Notes: generated by a model from the sequence alone, not told the origin. Shown: positions 15,151 through 24,148, counted from the first letter of the stretch. The stretch is 64,000 nucleotides of DNA from Mesorhizobium sp. (GCA_004017275.1 SAKE01000002.1:127411-191410), one strand, 5' to 3'. Program-made: numbers and translations.

Positions 15151-16533
15151 TCAATGTCCCGTGATGCGGTCGGCGATTGCGGCCAGTTTCGACGTGTGCT
15201 GGAGGCCGGCTTCCTCGCGCTCGTCGGCGACTCGATAAAGCTGGTACATCGAGTGAACACCAAGCCAGCGCATCGGCTCGGGTTCCCATTTGCTGACCTG
15301 GCGGTTGACCCAAGGCAGACGGGTCAGTTCGGTGTCGCGGCGCAGGATGAGGTCGCGCAGGGTGCGGCCGGAAAGGTTGGAGCTCGACACGCCGAGCCCG
15401 ACATAGCCGCCGGCCCAGCCGATGCCGGTTTGCGGATCGAGGCCTGCCGTCGTGCACCAGTCGCGCGGCACGCCCAGCACGCCGCACCAGGCATGGTCGA
15501 TGCGAAGTTCGGCTGTCTGCGGCAGAAGCCGGGTGAGGATCGCGTGCAGGCTCTCGATGGTCGCCTGCTGCGTCTGGCCACGCACATCCGTTTGCGAGCC
15601 GTAGCGATATGGCACGCCGCGTCCGCCCATGGTGATGCGGCCTTCCCTGGTGCGCTGCGCGTAGCAATAGGCGTGCGCGGCGTCGCCCAGAAGCTCATGG
15701 CCTTGCCAGCCGATCTCGTCCCACAGAGACTGCGGCAGCGGTTCGGTGATGATCTGCGCGCTGTTGAGCGGCAGCCAGAGCCGCTCATTGCCTGATATGC
15801 CGGCCGTGAACCCTTCGGTGGCGCGGATGATGATCGGCGCACGCACGGTGCCGCGGTTCGTCGTGACCTTGCCCTTCTCGATGCCGGTCACGGTGGTCTG
15901 CTCGTAGATCGGCACACCAAGCCGCTTGACGGCTTCGGAGAGCCCGCGCACCAGCTTGGCCGGCTGTACGCGTGCGGTGCCGTGGTGGATATAGCCGCCC
16001 AGCACATTGTGGATGTTGATGCGGGCCTTGGCCTCTTCCTGGCCGATCAGGCTGACGCGATCCGGCGGCACGCTCCAGCCGATCGCATCGGCATAGGCGG
16101 CCTTGATCCTTTCGAGCTGCGGCGGGTTGGTGGCGACCGTCAGATTGTCGACGCGGCGGATGTCGGCATCGATGCCTTCGGCCTCGGTCACCGCGATCAC
16201 TTCGTCGACCGTGCCATGCATGGCGGTTTCCATGTCGATGACGGCGCCGCGCGTCGAGGTCTGCAGATATTTCTCGCGCGACCAACTGAAGCCGCCGGAC
16301 AGCCAGCCGCCGTTGCGGCCGGACGCGCCGAAGCCGGCGAACTCCCTTTCGACGATGGCGATGCGGATCGAAGGATCGGCCTTCTTCAGATAATAGGCCG
16401 TCCACAGGCCGGTATAGCCGGCGCCGACGATGCAGACATCGGCCTCGAGATCGCCAGGGAGCGGCGCGCGATAGGCCGGCAGGCCGATATCAGCATACCA
16501 AAACGAGACGTTGCCGTTGACTTTGGCGTCCAT
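15151..16533 (-). CDS. FAD-dependent amine oxidoreductase, PuuB/OrdL-like
   Basis: The 460-residue DAO-family flavoprotein has the dinucleotide-binding start ADVCIVGAGYTGLWTAYYL, the flavin motif GFGASGRNGGWLSG, and a C-terminal GWAGGYVGLGVSSSNLSGRT that contacts FAD. The nearest functional group is gamma-glutamylputrescine oxidase/PuuB and related amine oxidases, which release ammonia and hydrogen peroxide from polyamine-type substrates. The neighbouring TOBE fragment of a putrescine-type ABC ATPase supports a polyamine or amino-acid role. The start at 16533 (MDAKVNGNVSFWY) follows CAGGATTTTTAGAC. Confidence 0.82.
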   Translation of the reverse strand: MDAKVNGNVSFWYADIGLPAYRAPLPGDLEADVCIVGAGYTGLWTAYYLKKADPSIRIAIVEREFAGFGASGRNGGWLSGGFSWSREKYLQTSTRGAVIDMETAMHGTVDEVIAVTEAEGIDADIRRVDNLTVATNPPQLERIKAAYADAIGWSVPPDRVSLIGQEEAKARINIHNVLGGYIHHGTARVQPAKLVRGLSEAVKRLGVPIYEQTTVTGIEKGKVTTNRGTVRAPIIIRATEGFTAGISGNERLWLPLNSAQIITEPLPQSLWDEIGWQGHELLGDAAHAYCYAQRTREGRITMGGRGVPYRYGSQTDVRGQTQQATIESLHAILTRLLPQTAELRIDHAWCGVLGVPRDWCTTAGLDPQTGIGWAGGYVGLGVSSSNLSGRTLRDLILRRDTELTRLPWVNRQVSKWEPEPMRWLGVHSMYQLYRVADEREEAGLQHTSKLAAIADRITGH

Positions 16534-16573
16534 GTCTAAAAATCCTGCAGGGGAATGAGCGGTCAGGTCATCG

Positions 16574-16755
16574 TCATGTCGGCGCGGTCGTCGTCGGCAA
16601 GAAGTTTTGCATCGACGACGGACAGCGCAGATCGACCGTGTCACCAATCGAGAACGGTGGGGCTTCCAGCGAGGCGCGCACGACGGCGACCGAGCCGTCG
16701 CGCAGCGTCACCTGGTATTTCGACCCCAGATAGATCGTCTCGCTGACCTCCTGAC
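16574..16755 (-). pseudogene. TOBE-domain remnant of a PotA-like ABC ATPase
   Basis: The minus strand encodes QEVSETIYLGSKYQVTLRDG, then VRASLEAPPFSIGDTVDLR and a stop at 16574-16576. This is the C-terminal TOBE domain of a spermidine/putrescine transporter ATPase. The nucleotide-binding domain is absent. It ends just upstream of the flavoprotein gene, so an importer ATPase gene once headed this operon. Confidence 0.7.
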
Positions 16756-16801
16756 AAGCGGATTCGCTCAGGTCATTTGAAAATCGGTGCTGCTCGGCTG
16801 T

Positions 16802-17053
16802 CTAGGGCCTTGGCTCCGGAGGAACCGACGCTTTGGTTTGGCGGTCGAAAACGACCGCCAGCCCGTTCTTGATGGCCAGCGAGGCGACCATGTCGTCGAG
16901 TTCGCGATCGGGAATGGCGGGTTTGAGGACCTGCCGGATGGCCTGATAGGCCTGCTCTGTCGACACATAGTCGTAGCGCTTTTTGCGCGCTTCCACATAT
17001 TGCTCGATGATGATCCCCAGCCGGCGGGCGGTGATGTCTTCTGGTTGCTGCAA
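16802..17053 (-). CDS. Small conserved-looking hypothetical protein
   Basis: An 83-residue frame begins with TTG seven bases after GAGGAGG, a strong ribosome-binding site. The sequence MQQPEDITARRLGIIIEQYV and the amphipathic helices that follow (TEQAYQAIRQVLKPAIPDRE) look like a genuine soluble, helical protein. I do not recognise a family. It stands alone between the TOBE remnant and hisC on the same strand. Confidence 0.6.
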   Translation of the reverse strand: MQQPEDITARRLGIIIEQYVEARKKRYDYVSTEQAYQAIRQVLKPAIPDRELDDMVASLAIKNGLAVVFDRQTKASVPPEPRP

Positions 17054-17238
17054 GGGAGCCTCCTCAAGCTCGATCGTCTCCAGACCCCTGGGATGTAAAA
17101 ACCCATGCCGTGAAAGTTAAGGCCTGCGGCCAGTCCGAGGTGAAAAAAATTAGCTTCCGTCATCGACGAGCCGCACGGCGATCAATGAGGTTGCTCAAAG
17201 CCTCGTCCAAATCGGGTGACCAAGGATCGGGCGCGCAC

Positions 17239-18342
17239 TCACAACAGCTCCGACAGAACGGCCATGAAGTGGTCGTTCTCAGAAGTCGAGCCTATGCTGA
17301 CGCGGACATAGCTGTCGAAGCCCTGCTGCTTCCACGGTTTGACGATGACACCTTGTCGCAGCAAGCCTTCGACGAAGACGGACGCATCTTGCCGGCAGTT
17401 GAAGAACAGGAAGTTGCCTCTGGAGGCAGCGACGTCGAGGCGCTTGTCCGCCAGAAAATTCTCGACACGTGCTCTCTCCGCTCTGGCCAATGTGACGACT
17501 TCGGCGAGGTGTTCCTCGTCGGCCAGCGCGGTCAGGGCGGCGGCCTGGGCCATGCCGTTGGCGTTGAAAGGCGTGCGGACGCGGTCGAGCAGCGCGCGCA
17601 GCTCCGGGTCGCCGACGATGCCGAAACCGATCCGTAATCCGGCCAGGCCGAACGCCTTGGAGAAGGTTCGAAGCACGATCCATGGCGGGTCGAGCTTACT
17701 GAGATAGGGCAGGGATGATGCGTAGTCGTCGCCCTCAGCATATTCAGCATAAGCCTCATCGATGACGATCAGTGTCTCGTCGCTGACCGCTTCCAGAACC
17801 CTCGACAGATCGCCGCCGGAGAGCCAGCTGCCGACCGGGTTCATCGGGTTCGAGAACAGCAGCATGCGTGGCCGTTCGCGCACCGCTTCGACCAGCGCGT
17901 CGACATCGATGGTGAGATCACTGTTGACGGCAACGCGCTTGACGGTGGCGCCCATCAGCGTCGCATAGTCCTCATGCAGCGGGAACGATGGATAGAGCGT
18001 GACGACGGCGTCGCCGGGCCGCAACACGGCCCTGCTTATCACTGAGAGAAGATCTTCGGACCCATTGCCCAGGATAATCTGGTCCTCGGTAACGGCATAT
18101 TTGTCGCCGATCGCCTGGCGCAGCTTGCGTCCGGCAGGGTCGGGATAGAGGCGGAACGTCTCGGAGCCGGCTTGCATGATCGTCGCCAGCAACGGGCTCG
18201 GGCCAAGCGGGTTTTCGTTCGAGCCCAGCTTGGCGATCCTGGCCGGCGCGTATCGTTCCTGCACCTCGTCAATGGTCAGCCCGGAACTGTAGGGCGACAG
18301 ATGGTTGACTTCGGTGCGGACCATATCGGAGGCTTTCGACAT
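17239..18342 (-). CDS. hisC: Histidinol-phosphate aminotransferase family protein
   Basis: The 367-residue class I/II aminotransferase has the family blocks KLGSNENPLGPSPL, the PLP-contacting NPMNPVG and VIDEAYAEY, and the Schiff-base lysine in RTFSKAFGLAGLRIGF. HisC enzymes transfer an amino group to imidazole acetol phosphate; some family members act on aromatic amino acids instead. It is transcribed away from the HutC-regulated island and no other his gene is near, so the biosynthetic role is likely but not certain. It may be one of several HisC paralogs. Confidence 0.85.
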   Translation of the reverse strand: MSKASDMVRTEVNHLSPYSSGLTIDEVQERYAPARIAKLGSNENPLGPSPLLATIMQAGSETFRLYPDPAGRKLRQAIGDKYAVTEDQIILGNGSEDLLSVISRAVLRPGDAVVTLYPSFPLHEDYATLMGATVKRVAVNSDLTIDVDALVEAVRERPRMLLFSNPMNPVGSWLSGGDLSRVLEAVSDETLIVIDEAYAEYAEGDDYASSLPYLSKLDPPWIVLRTFSKAFGLAGLRIGFGIVGDPELRALLDRVRTPFNANGMAQAAALTALADEEHLAEVVTLARAERARVENFLADKRLDVAASRGNFLFFNCRQDASVFVEGLLRQGVIVKPWKQQGFDSYVRVSIGSTSENDHFMAVLSELL

Positions 18343-18492
18343 GGGTGGGCTCCTCTGTGGCCAGCCGATAGACTCCCGTCACCGGCCGGGTTTTCAAACT
18401 CCGGATTTCGCCGCATCTTTCAGGGCGAGCCGGGGTCACCGACAGGCGCTTCGTGCGACGGATTTCACTATCATTAACGCAGACGACATAGT

Positions 18493-18511
18493 TTGTATAT
18501 GCTTGTATATG
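18493..18511 (+). promoter_or_regulatory. Operator 1 of the HutC-like regulon, before the SDR gene
   Basis: TTGTATATGCTTGTATATG contains the core TATATGCTTGTA (18496-18507), shared with three other sites at 19413, 22726 and 24149. It lies 60 bases upstream of the SDR start, where a repressor would overlap the promoter. Confidence 0.65.
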
Positions 18512-18570
18512 GGACTTGATATGCTAGGTTTGATACAGGTGCCGAGGCCGACGCCGGCAAGGAGGATCAC

Positions 18571-19344
18571 ATGCGCAACGCTTCTCTCTTCGATCTCTCC
18601 GGCAGGAAGGCGCTTGTCACCGGTGCAAGCCGCGGCATCGGGCGCAGCATCGCCGAGGCGCTGAGTGCTGCCGGCGCCGACGTCGCGGTCACGGCGCGCA
18701 GCCTGGCCTCGCTGGAGGACACGACGGCAGCCGTCCGCGCCGCCGGCGGGGTGGCGCACGCCATCGCCCTCGACGTCACCGATGTCGAGCGGTGCCGGGC
18801 AGCAACCGCCGAGGCCGCCGATCTGCTTGGCGGTCTCGACATTCTCGTCAACAATGCCGGGATGGAGGAGGTGCGGCCCTCGCTCGATGTAGACGAGGCG
18901 CTCTGGGACAGGATCGTCGACACGAACCTCAAGGGGGCGTTCTTCTGCGCCCAGGCCGCGGCGCGGCAGATGCGGGACGCCGGCCGTCCCGGCGCCATCA
19001 TCAATCTCTGCTCGCTGACGTCGGAAGTCGGCATTCCGACCGCGGTGCCCTACGGCTCGTCGAAGTCGGGCCTGCTCGGCATGACGCGGGCGCTCGCGGC
19101 GGAGTGGGCAGAGCTTGGCATAAGGGTCAACGCCATCGCGCCGGGCTATTTCAGGACGGCGATGACTGATGTCTTCTATAGCAACGAGGCATGGCAGCAC
19201 TCCATGCTGGCCAAGATCCCCCAGCGCCGTTTCGGCGATCTCCGCGACCTGCACGGCATCGCGGTGTTCCTTGCTTCGGATGCGGCAGCCTATATCACCG
19301 GCCAGTCCATCCCGGTCGATGGCGGCTTTCTCGCCTCGATCTGA
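18571..19344 (+). CDS. SDR-family dehydrogenase
   Basis: The 257-residue classical SDR has the NAD(P) motif TGASRGIGRS, the structural NNAG in LVNNAGMEE, the catalytic Tyr-Lys in YGSSKSGLLG and Ser in LCSLTSEVG, and a C-terminal ITGQSIPVDGGF. It should oxidise or reduce a secondary alcohol. It has its own operator and probably belongs to the same pathway as the HisD-like enzyme and zinc dehydrogenase. GCAAGGAGGATCAC before the ATG is a good ribosome-binding site. Confidence 0.88.
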   Translation: MRNASLFDLSGRKALVTGASRGIGRSIAEALSAAGADVAVTARSLASLEDTTAAVRAAGGVAHAIALDVTDVERCRAATAEAADLLGGLDILVNNAGMEEVRPSLDVDEALWDRIVDTNLKGAFFCAQAAARQMRDAGRPGAIINLCSLTSEVGIPTAVPYGSSKSGLLGMTRALAAEWAELGIRVNAIAPGYFRTAMTDVFYSNEAWQHSMLAKIPQRRFGDLRDLHGIAVFLASDAAAYITGQSIPVDGGFLASI

Positions 19345-19412
19345 TCTTTGCGGTTTGTCTCGGCGGTTTCTACCGGAAGGGCGATGGAAAAATTGCTGGC
19401 GACCATCATACA

Positions 19413-19424
19413 TACATGTATATA
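19413..19424 (+). promoter_or_regulatory. Operator 2 of the HutC-like regulon, before the HisD-like gene
   Basis: The core TACATGTATATA is the reverse complement of TATATACATGTA and lies about 130 bases before the HisD-like start. It sits inside CATACATACATGTATATAC. It would control the HisD-like, zinc dehydrogenase and GntR genes as one operon, giving autoregulation of the repressor. Confidence 0.65.
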
Positions 19425-19551
19425 CTTTTACCCGAGTGTAGCCTCTCGATGGCTTTGATCCTTGTCCCGGGTCGACTTGTCGGCCGCAGAATTATGGCCG
19501 GCCAGGGCCAGCCGTCATTGCGTTCCAAGAGTTCCAGGAGAACGAGCAGCC

Positions 19552-20874
19552 ATGTCCGACATCAGCTTCCACGATTTGTCATCCATCGATGCTGACCAGC
19601 GCGCCAGCCTGTTGAAGCGCGCCGAGGCCGATCTGACGGTCTTCGTCGACAAGGTCCGGCCGATCATCCAGGCCGTCAAGGATGAGGGCGACGCCGCCTT
19701 GATCCGCTTCGCCAGGGAACTCGACAAGGCCAATGTCGCCGAGGGCGGACTGCAAGTATCGGAGAGGGAGTTCGACGCGGCCTTCGACAAGGTCGAAAAG
19801 GATGTCGTGGAGAGCATCAGATTCGGCATCGACAACATCAGGCGCTTTCATGAGGAGCAGAAGCCGGAAACGATGTGGCTCAAGGAAGTCCGGCCGGGCG
19901 CCTATGCCGGCGACAGGTACACACCGATCGCCTCCGTTGCGCTTTACGTGCCGCGCGGCAAGGGCGCATTTCCGTCGGTGACGATGATGACGTCGGTGCC
20001 GGCGGTGATTGCCGGCGTGCCGCAGATCGCCATCGTGACGCCGCCGACATCGGATGGTTCGGTGGACGCGGCAACGTTGGTCGCCGCGCGTCTCGCCGGC
20101 GTGGGCACCGTCTACAAATGCGGCGGCGCCCAGGCTGTCGCAGCCGTCGCCTACGGCACGGAAACGGTGAAGCCCGCGCTCAAGATCGTCGGCCCCGGCA
20201 GCCCATGGGTGGTGGCGGCCAAGAGCGTGCTGTCATCGGTCATCAACACCGGCCTTCCGGCCGGCCCGTCGGAAGCGATCATCTTTGCCGATGACAGCGT
20301 CGACGGCGGCCTTGCCGCGCTTGATCTTCTCATCGAAGCCGAGCACGGGCCGGATTCCTCGGCCTATCTGGTGACGCACAGCCGCAAGATTGCAGAAGCA
20401 GCACTCGCTGCACTTCCGGAGCATTGGTCGCGGATGACCGAACAGCGTGTGGAGTTTTCACGCGCGGTGCTGACGGGCAAGCGTGGCGGCATCGTGCTGA
20501 CCGCGTCGCTGGAAGACAGCTACCGCTTCATCAACGACTACGCGCCCGAACATCTCGAGATCCTGTCGAAGGAGCCGTTCGCGCATCTCGGGCACATCAC
20601 CGAGGCGGCTGAAATCCTGATGGGTCCGCACACGCCGGTGACGCTTGCCAACTTCGTCCTCGGTCCCAACGCGGTGCTGCCGACCAGCCGCTGGGCGCGA
20701 ACCTACGGGCCGCTTTCGGTGACGGATTTCGTCAAGCGCTCGTCGGTCGGCTATGTCACCTCGGCCGCCTATCCGGAACTGGCTCTGCATGCCCGCAGGC
20801 TCGCCCGCTACGAGGGCTTCAGCTCGCACGAGAACGCGGTCTCGGAAATCCGCGACCGCTATCTCGCCGGCTGA
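19552..20874 (+). CDS. HisD-like dehydrogenase with altered zinc ligands
   Basis: The 440-residue protein aligns over its whole length with histidinol dehydrogenase and keeps the catalytic Glu-His pair in NDYAPEHLEIL and the last zinc His in GFSSHENA. It differs at other positions: the zinc Gln in QAEH is Glu here (IEAEHGPDS), the zinc Asp in GDY is Asn (LANFVLG), and the substrate-site His of NHVLPT is Ala (NAVLPT). It is therefore likely a four-electron alcohol-to-acid dehydrogenase for another substrate, comparable to the HisD-like HpsN of sulfopropanediol catabolism. The neighbouring SDR and zinc dehydrogenase fit such a path. Confidence 0.85.
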   Translation: MSDISFHDLSSIDADQRASLLKRAEADLTVFVDKVRPIIQAVKDEGDAALIRFARELDKANVAEGGLQVSEREFDAAFDKVEKDVVESIRFGIDNIRRFHEEQKPETMWLKEVRPGAYAGDRYTPIASVALYVPRGKGAFPSVTMMTSVPAVIAGVPQIAIVTPPTSDGSVDAATLVAARLAGVGTVYKCGGAQAVAAVAYGTETVKPALKIVGPGSPWVVAAKSVLSSVINTGLPAGPSEAIIFADDSVDGGLAALDLLIEAEHGPDSSAYLVTHSRKIAEAALAALPEHWSRMTEQRVEFSRAVLTGKRGGIVLTASLEDSYRFINDYAPEHLEILSKEPFAHLGHITEAAEILMGPHTPVTLANFVLGPNAVLPTSRWARTYGPLSVTDFVKRSSVGYVTSAAYPELALHARRLARYEGFSSHENAVSEIRDRYLAG

Positions 20875-20889
20875 GCGGAAGCGATCGCG

Positions 20890-21915
20890 ATGAAGGCTGC
20901 CCGACTCTATGGATCCGGCGATCTGCGCGTCGAGGATATTGCGACGCCAGGCGCGCCGGATGCGGGCTGGGTGAAGCTCAGGGTCGATGCCGCCGGCATC
21001 TGCGGTTCGGACCTGCATAATTTTCGCACCGGCCAATGGATCAGCCGGTCGCCTTCGACGGCCGGCCATGAGCTGACCGGCACGGTGACCGCCATCGGCG
21101 AGGGCGTCGACACCGTCGCTATCGGCGACAGAGTGGTCGCCGATTCCCGCTTCTGGTGCGGAGACTGCGCACAATGTCGTGCCGGCAGGCGGCATCTCTG
21201 CGCGTCACTTGGCTTCGTCGGAGAAATCTGCGACGGCGGATTTGCCGAACAGGCGGTGCTGCCCGCACGGCTTTTGCATACTATCGACGCCGCGCTCGAC
21301 GAGCGGGTCGCGGCGATGGCCGAGCCGCTGGCGGTAGCGCTGCATGCGGTGCGGCGCCTGCCGAAAACGGCAGGCTCGGTGCTGGTCGTCGGCTGCGGGC
21401 CGATCGGCGGTCTTGCCGCGCTGCTGCTGTCCAGAAGCTTTGCTGGCACCGTGCTCGTTGCCGACCGCAACCAGGCCCGCTGCGCCCGGGTGGCGCAGGT
21501 GACGGGTGCAACGATCGTGGAACTCGACCGGGATGCCCTTGCCGCCGCAACCGCCAATGCCCCCTTACTGGCGGCCATTGAGGCAACCGGCAGCATCGCG
21601 GCCCTCAATCAGTTGCTCGGCGTTCTCGATCCCGGCGGCACGGTTGCCATGGTCGGCATCTTCCATGGCCGCCTCGACATCGACCCCAACATGTTGGTCG
21701 AACGCGAAATCGGGTTGCTGGGATGCCATGCCTTTGCCGACGAGTTGCCCGAGGCCGTGCGGATGCTGGGTGAGCTCAGCGAACCGCTGCTGGCCCTGAT
21801 CGACCAGGAGATCGGCCTCGATGAGGTTCCCGCCGCCTATCAGCGGCTGCTGGCGGGACGCAGCGACGGCTTGAAAACGATCATCCGCATGCGGCAACCT
21901 GTCGAGCAATCGTGA
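20890..21915 (+). CDS. Zinc-dependent alcohol dehydrogenase
   Basis: The 341-residue medium-chain dehydrogenase has the catalytic zinc ligands in AGICGSDLHNF and AGHELTG, the structural-zinc cysteine cluster in WCGDCAQCRAGRRHLC, and a Rossmann motif VVGCGPIGGLAA. It should oxidise a polyol or alcohol with NAD(P). It starts 15 bases after the HisD-like gene and precedes the GntR gene by 34 bases, so all three are probably cotranscribed. Confidence 0.9.
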   Translation: MKAARLYGSGDLRVEDIATPGAPDAGWVKLRVDAAGICGSDLHNFRTGQWISRSPSTAGHELTGTVTAIGEGVDTVAIGDRVVADSRFWCGDCAQCRAGRRHLCASLGFVGEICDGGFAEQAVLPARLLHTIDAALDERVAAMAEPLAVALHAVRRLPKTAGSVLVVGCGPIGGLAALLLSRSFAGTVLVADRNQARCARVAQVTGATIVELDRDALAAATANAPLLAAIEATGSIAALNQLLGVLDPGGTVAMVGIFHGRLDIDPNMLVEREIGLLGCHAFADELPEAVRMLGELSEPLLALIDQEIGLDEVPAAYQRLLAGRSDGLKTIIRMRQPVEQS

Positions 21916-21949
21916 TTTCCGATAAATCGCCGGAAAGGATTTTTGAGAA

Positions 21950-22681
21950 ATGATCACTTTGCCCGACACGGCCAGCCCTCTCTACGAGAAGGTGAAGGAC
22001 TACATCCTGACCAATATCGGAACGGGCCAGTGGGGCAAGGATCGCAAGCTGCCGTCCGAGAATGAGTTGGTGGCTTCGCTAGGCGTGTCGCGGATGACGG
22101 TGCACCGGGCCTTGCGGGAACTGACCGCGGCGGGATTCTTGACCCGGCTGCAAGGTGTGGGAACCTTCATCGCGCCACCGCGGCCGCAATCGACGCTGAT
22201 CGAGATCAACAACATCGCGGCCGAGATCGTCGAGCGCGGCAACAGGCACCGCTCCGAAGTCCTTGTCCTCGAAACGATCACGCCGACAAAGGAGCTGGCG
22301 CTGTCGTTCGAGTTCGCAAAGCGGGTCTCGATCTATCATTCCGTCGTCGTCAATTTCGAGAACGATTTGCCGGTGCAGCTGGAAGAACGTTTCGTCAATC
22401 CGAGCCTCATCCCCGATTATGACAAGCAGGATTTTTCGAAGACGGCGACCTATGACTACCTCATGCAGAAAACCCCGGTGACCGAGGTCGAGCACATCAT
22501 TTCGGCGATCCCGGCCGACGCCGAGACGGCGCGGCATCTGGGTATAGATGTCGGCGCCTGCTGCCTTTTTCTGCACCGCCGGACATGGACGGGTGCGGTG
22601 GTGGCGACGATCAGCAAGTTGACCTACGCCGGCAGCCGCTACTCGCTCGGCAGTCGCTATTCCCCCTCCAAGCACAGCTGA
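21950..22681 (+). CDS. GntR-family regulator, HutC-like
   Basis: The 243-residue protein has an N-terminal GntR winged helix (about 10-75, with LPSENELVASLGVSRMTVHR) and a UTRA ligand-binding domain. The segment PQSTLIEINNIAAEIVERGN and HSVVVNFENDLPVQLEERFV closely follow HutC, the urocanate-responsive repressor of histidine use. HutC operators are built on TGTA-TACA, which fits the four TATATRCWTGTA sites in this island. It is probably the local repressor; the ligand is unknown and could be an imidazole compound or simply the pathway substrate. Confidence 0.88.
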   Translation: MITLPDTASPLYEKVKDYILTNIGTGQWGKDRKLPSENELVASLGVSRMTVHRALRELTAAGFLTRLQGVGTFIAPPRPQSTLIEINNIAAEIVERGNRHRSEVLVLETITPTKELALSFEFAKRVSIYHSVVVNFENDLPVQLEERFVNPSLIPDYDKQDFSKTATYDYLMQKTPVTEVEHIISAIPADAETARHLGIDVGACCLFLHRRTWTGAVVATISKLTYAGSRYSLGSRYSPSKHS

Positions 22682-22725
22682 CGGCGAGGTTGCGAATGCA
22701 AGCCGGAGAGGTTTCACCAGTGATG

Positions 22726-22737
22726 TATATACATGTA
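22726..22737 (+). promoter_or_regulatory. Operator 3 of the HutC-like regulon, before the kinase gene
   Basis: The core TATATACATGTA lies in GATGTATATACATGTACTGA, 53 bases before the kinase start. The run TTTTACCC, also present just after operator 2, follows it and may be a shared promoter part. Confidence 0.65.
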
Positions 22738-22790
22738 CTGACGGGAACGGTTTTACCCTCGGCCGACGAACCGGCCAGAGGAGATGCTAT

Positions 22791-24083
22791 ATGACGCCGG
22801 CACCCAGCCGCACGGCGCGGATCCGGGCGCTCGCGCAGCATGATGTCGCCCAAGCACAAAGCGGGCTGGCGGCGTTGCTGGGCGACCTGTTCGAGATGAG
22901 CCCCTGCAATGTCCGCATCAACTTCGACAAATACAGCCTCAATTCGCTGAACGGCTTCTTCGAGGATGACGGCAAGGCCTATTTCTTCAAGTTCCATCAG
23001 GAGGAGCGGGAAGAGGCAATGTCGGGCGAGTACTACCGCGCCGAGATTCTGTCGCGCGCCGGCCTGCCGGTCGACCAACCCGTGCATATGTCGGCCCAGC
23101 CGGGCGAGCAGATCCTTGTCTACCACCGCCGCACCGATCCGAGATTTTCGGATGTGTTGTTCGCGCTGGATGCACAGGACGATGCCGGCAAACGGCGAGA
23201 AGCCGTTCTTGCCGAGCGCGATCTGTCGGCCAGGCTGCTCAAGGTCTATCTCGAGACCCTGCATCCGGTGACTGTCGAGAAGGTGTCGGCGGAGCCGATC
23301 CACAGGCTGTTTTACGAACGGCTGATCGATGTCGGCACACGCTCGTCGCCGGGCGGCCGGCTGGCCGATTTCTATGTCGGCAAGCCTTTCGTCTTTCCCG
23401 GCGTCGAACTGGATTGGGACCGGTTTTCCCGGCTGAAATTCGTCATCAACGGCCAGCGCTACGCCAACAGCATTGGCGAGCTTTTCGACGCCGCCGCGGT
23501 ACGCTTGCGGCCGGACCGGCTTGCCGACGCCGGCGGCGTGGTCGCGCATGGCGACGCCCACAATGCCAATGTCTGGTACACGGCGAAGGCGGGGCGGGCG
23601 GAGCTGTCCTTCTTCGATCCGGCCTTTGCCGGCTCGCATATCCCGACGCTGCTGGCGGAGGTGAAGGCCACGTTCCACAACATCTTCGCCCACCCGTTCT
23701 GGCTCTACGATCCGGCGACCGCGACAAAGGCTTTTCGCGCCCAGGCGCGGCTGGACGGAAACCTGCTCCATGTCGATACGGACTGGGACCTGAGCCCCGT
23801 CCGCCGCGACCTGCTGGAGGTCAAGGCGACAGCGCTATGGCGGCCATTGCTGCTGGAGCTCAAACGGCGCGGCATGCTTCCGGCCGATTGGCGGGCGGTG
23901 CTGCGGGCCGGTCTTTTCCTGTCACCGACGCTGGTCATGAACCTGCGCGCCGGCGCGCGCAGCCACACGCCGGTCTCCTCCCTCATTGCCTTTTCGGTGG
24001 CGGTCACGGTCGGCAGCGAACCCGTTGCCGGGGCCGATCGGGTGACCGATTTCCTCGACCGGATCGATCCGGAAAAGGTGTGA
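22791..24083 (+). CDS. APH/choline-kinase-fold phosphotransferase of unknown substrate
   Basis: The 430-residue protein has the phosphotransferase active-site block VVAHGDAHNANVWY (catalytic HGDxHxxN) followed by ELSFFDPAFAG, where Asp supplies the metal ligand. The N-terminal lobe segment GKAYFFKFHQEEREEAM could carry the ATP-binding Lys. The family phosphorylates small hydroxylated compounds such as choline, sugars or aminoglycosides. Its own operator and position between the repressor and the importer suggest it phosphorylates the imported compound or an intermediate. GAGGAGATGCTAT precedes the ATG. Confidence 0.75.
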   Translation: MTPAPSRTARIRALAQHDVAQAQSGLAALLGDLFEMSPCNVRINFDKYSLNSLNGFFEDDGKAYFFKFHQEEREEAMSGEYYRAEILSRAGLPVDQPVHMSAQPGEQILVYHRRTDPRFSDVLFALDAQDDAGKRREAVLAERDLSARLLKVYLETLHPVTVEKVSAEPIHRLFYERLIDVGTRSSPGGRLADFYVGKPFVFPGVELDWDRFSRLKFVINGQRYANSIGELFDAAAVRLRPDRLADAGGVVAHGDAHNANVWYTAKAGRAELSFFDPAFAGSHIPTLLAEVKATFHNIFAHPFWLYDPATATKAFRAQARLDGNLLHVDTDWDLSPVRRDLLEVKATALWRPLLLELKRRGMLPADWRAVLRAGLFLSPTLVMNLRAGARSHTPVSSLIAFSVAVTVGSEPVAGADRVTDFLDRIDPEKV

Positions 24084-24148
24084 GTGATGGCCATGGCGCG
24101 GCAGGCCGATGCACCCGGTCAAGGTGGAAATTGAGTCTTTCCAACTTG

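Noticed and set aside
19462-19551. N-terminal extension of the HisD-like protein
   Set aside because: Residues encoded here have no homology to HisD proteins; ATG 19552 gives a normal length and has AGGAG upstream.
19552-20874. Annotation as biosynthetic hisD
   Set aside because: Zinc and substrate residues are changed and the gene lies in a HutC-regulated catabolic set; hisC next to it faces the other way.
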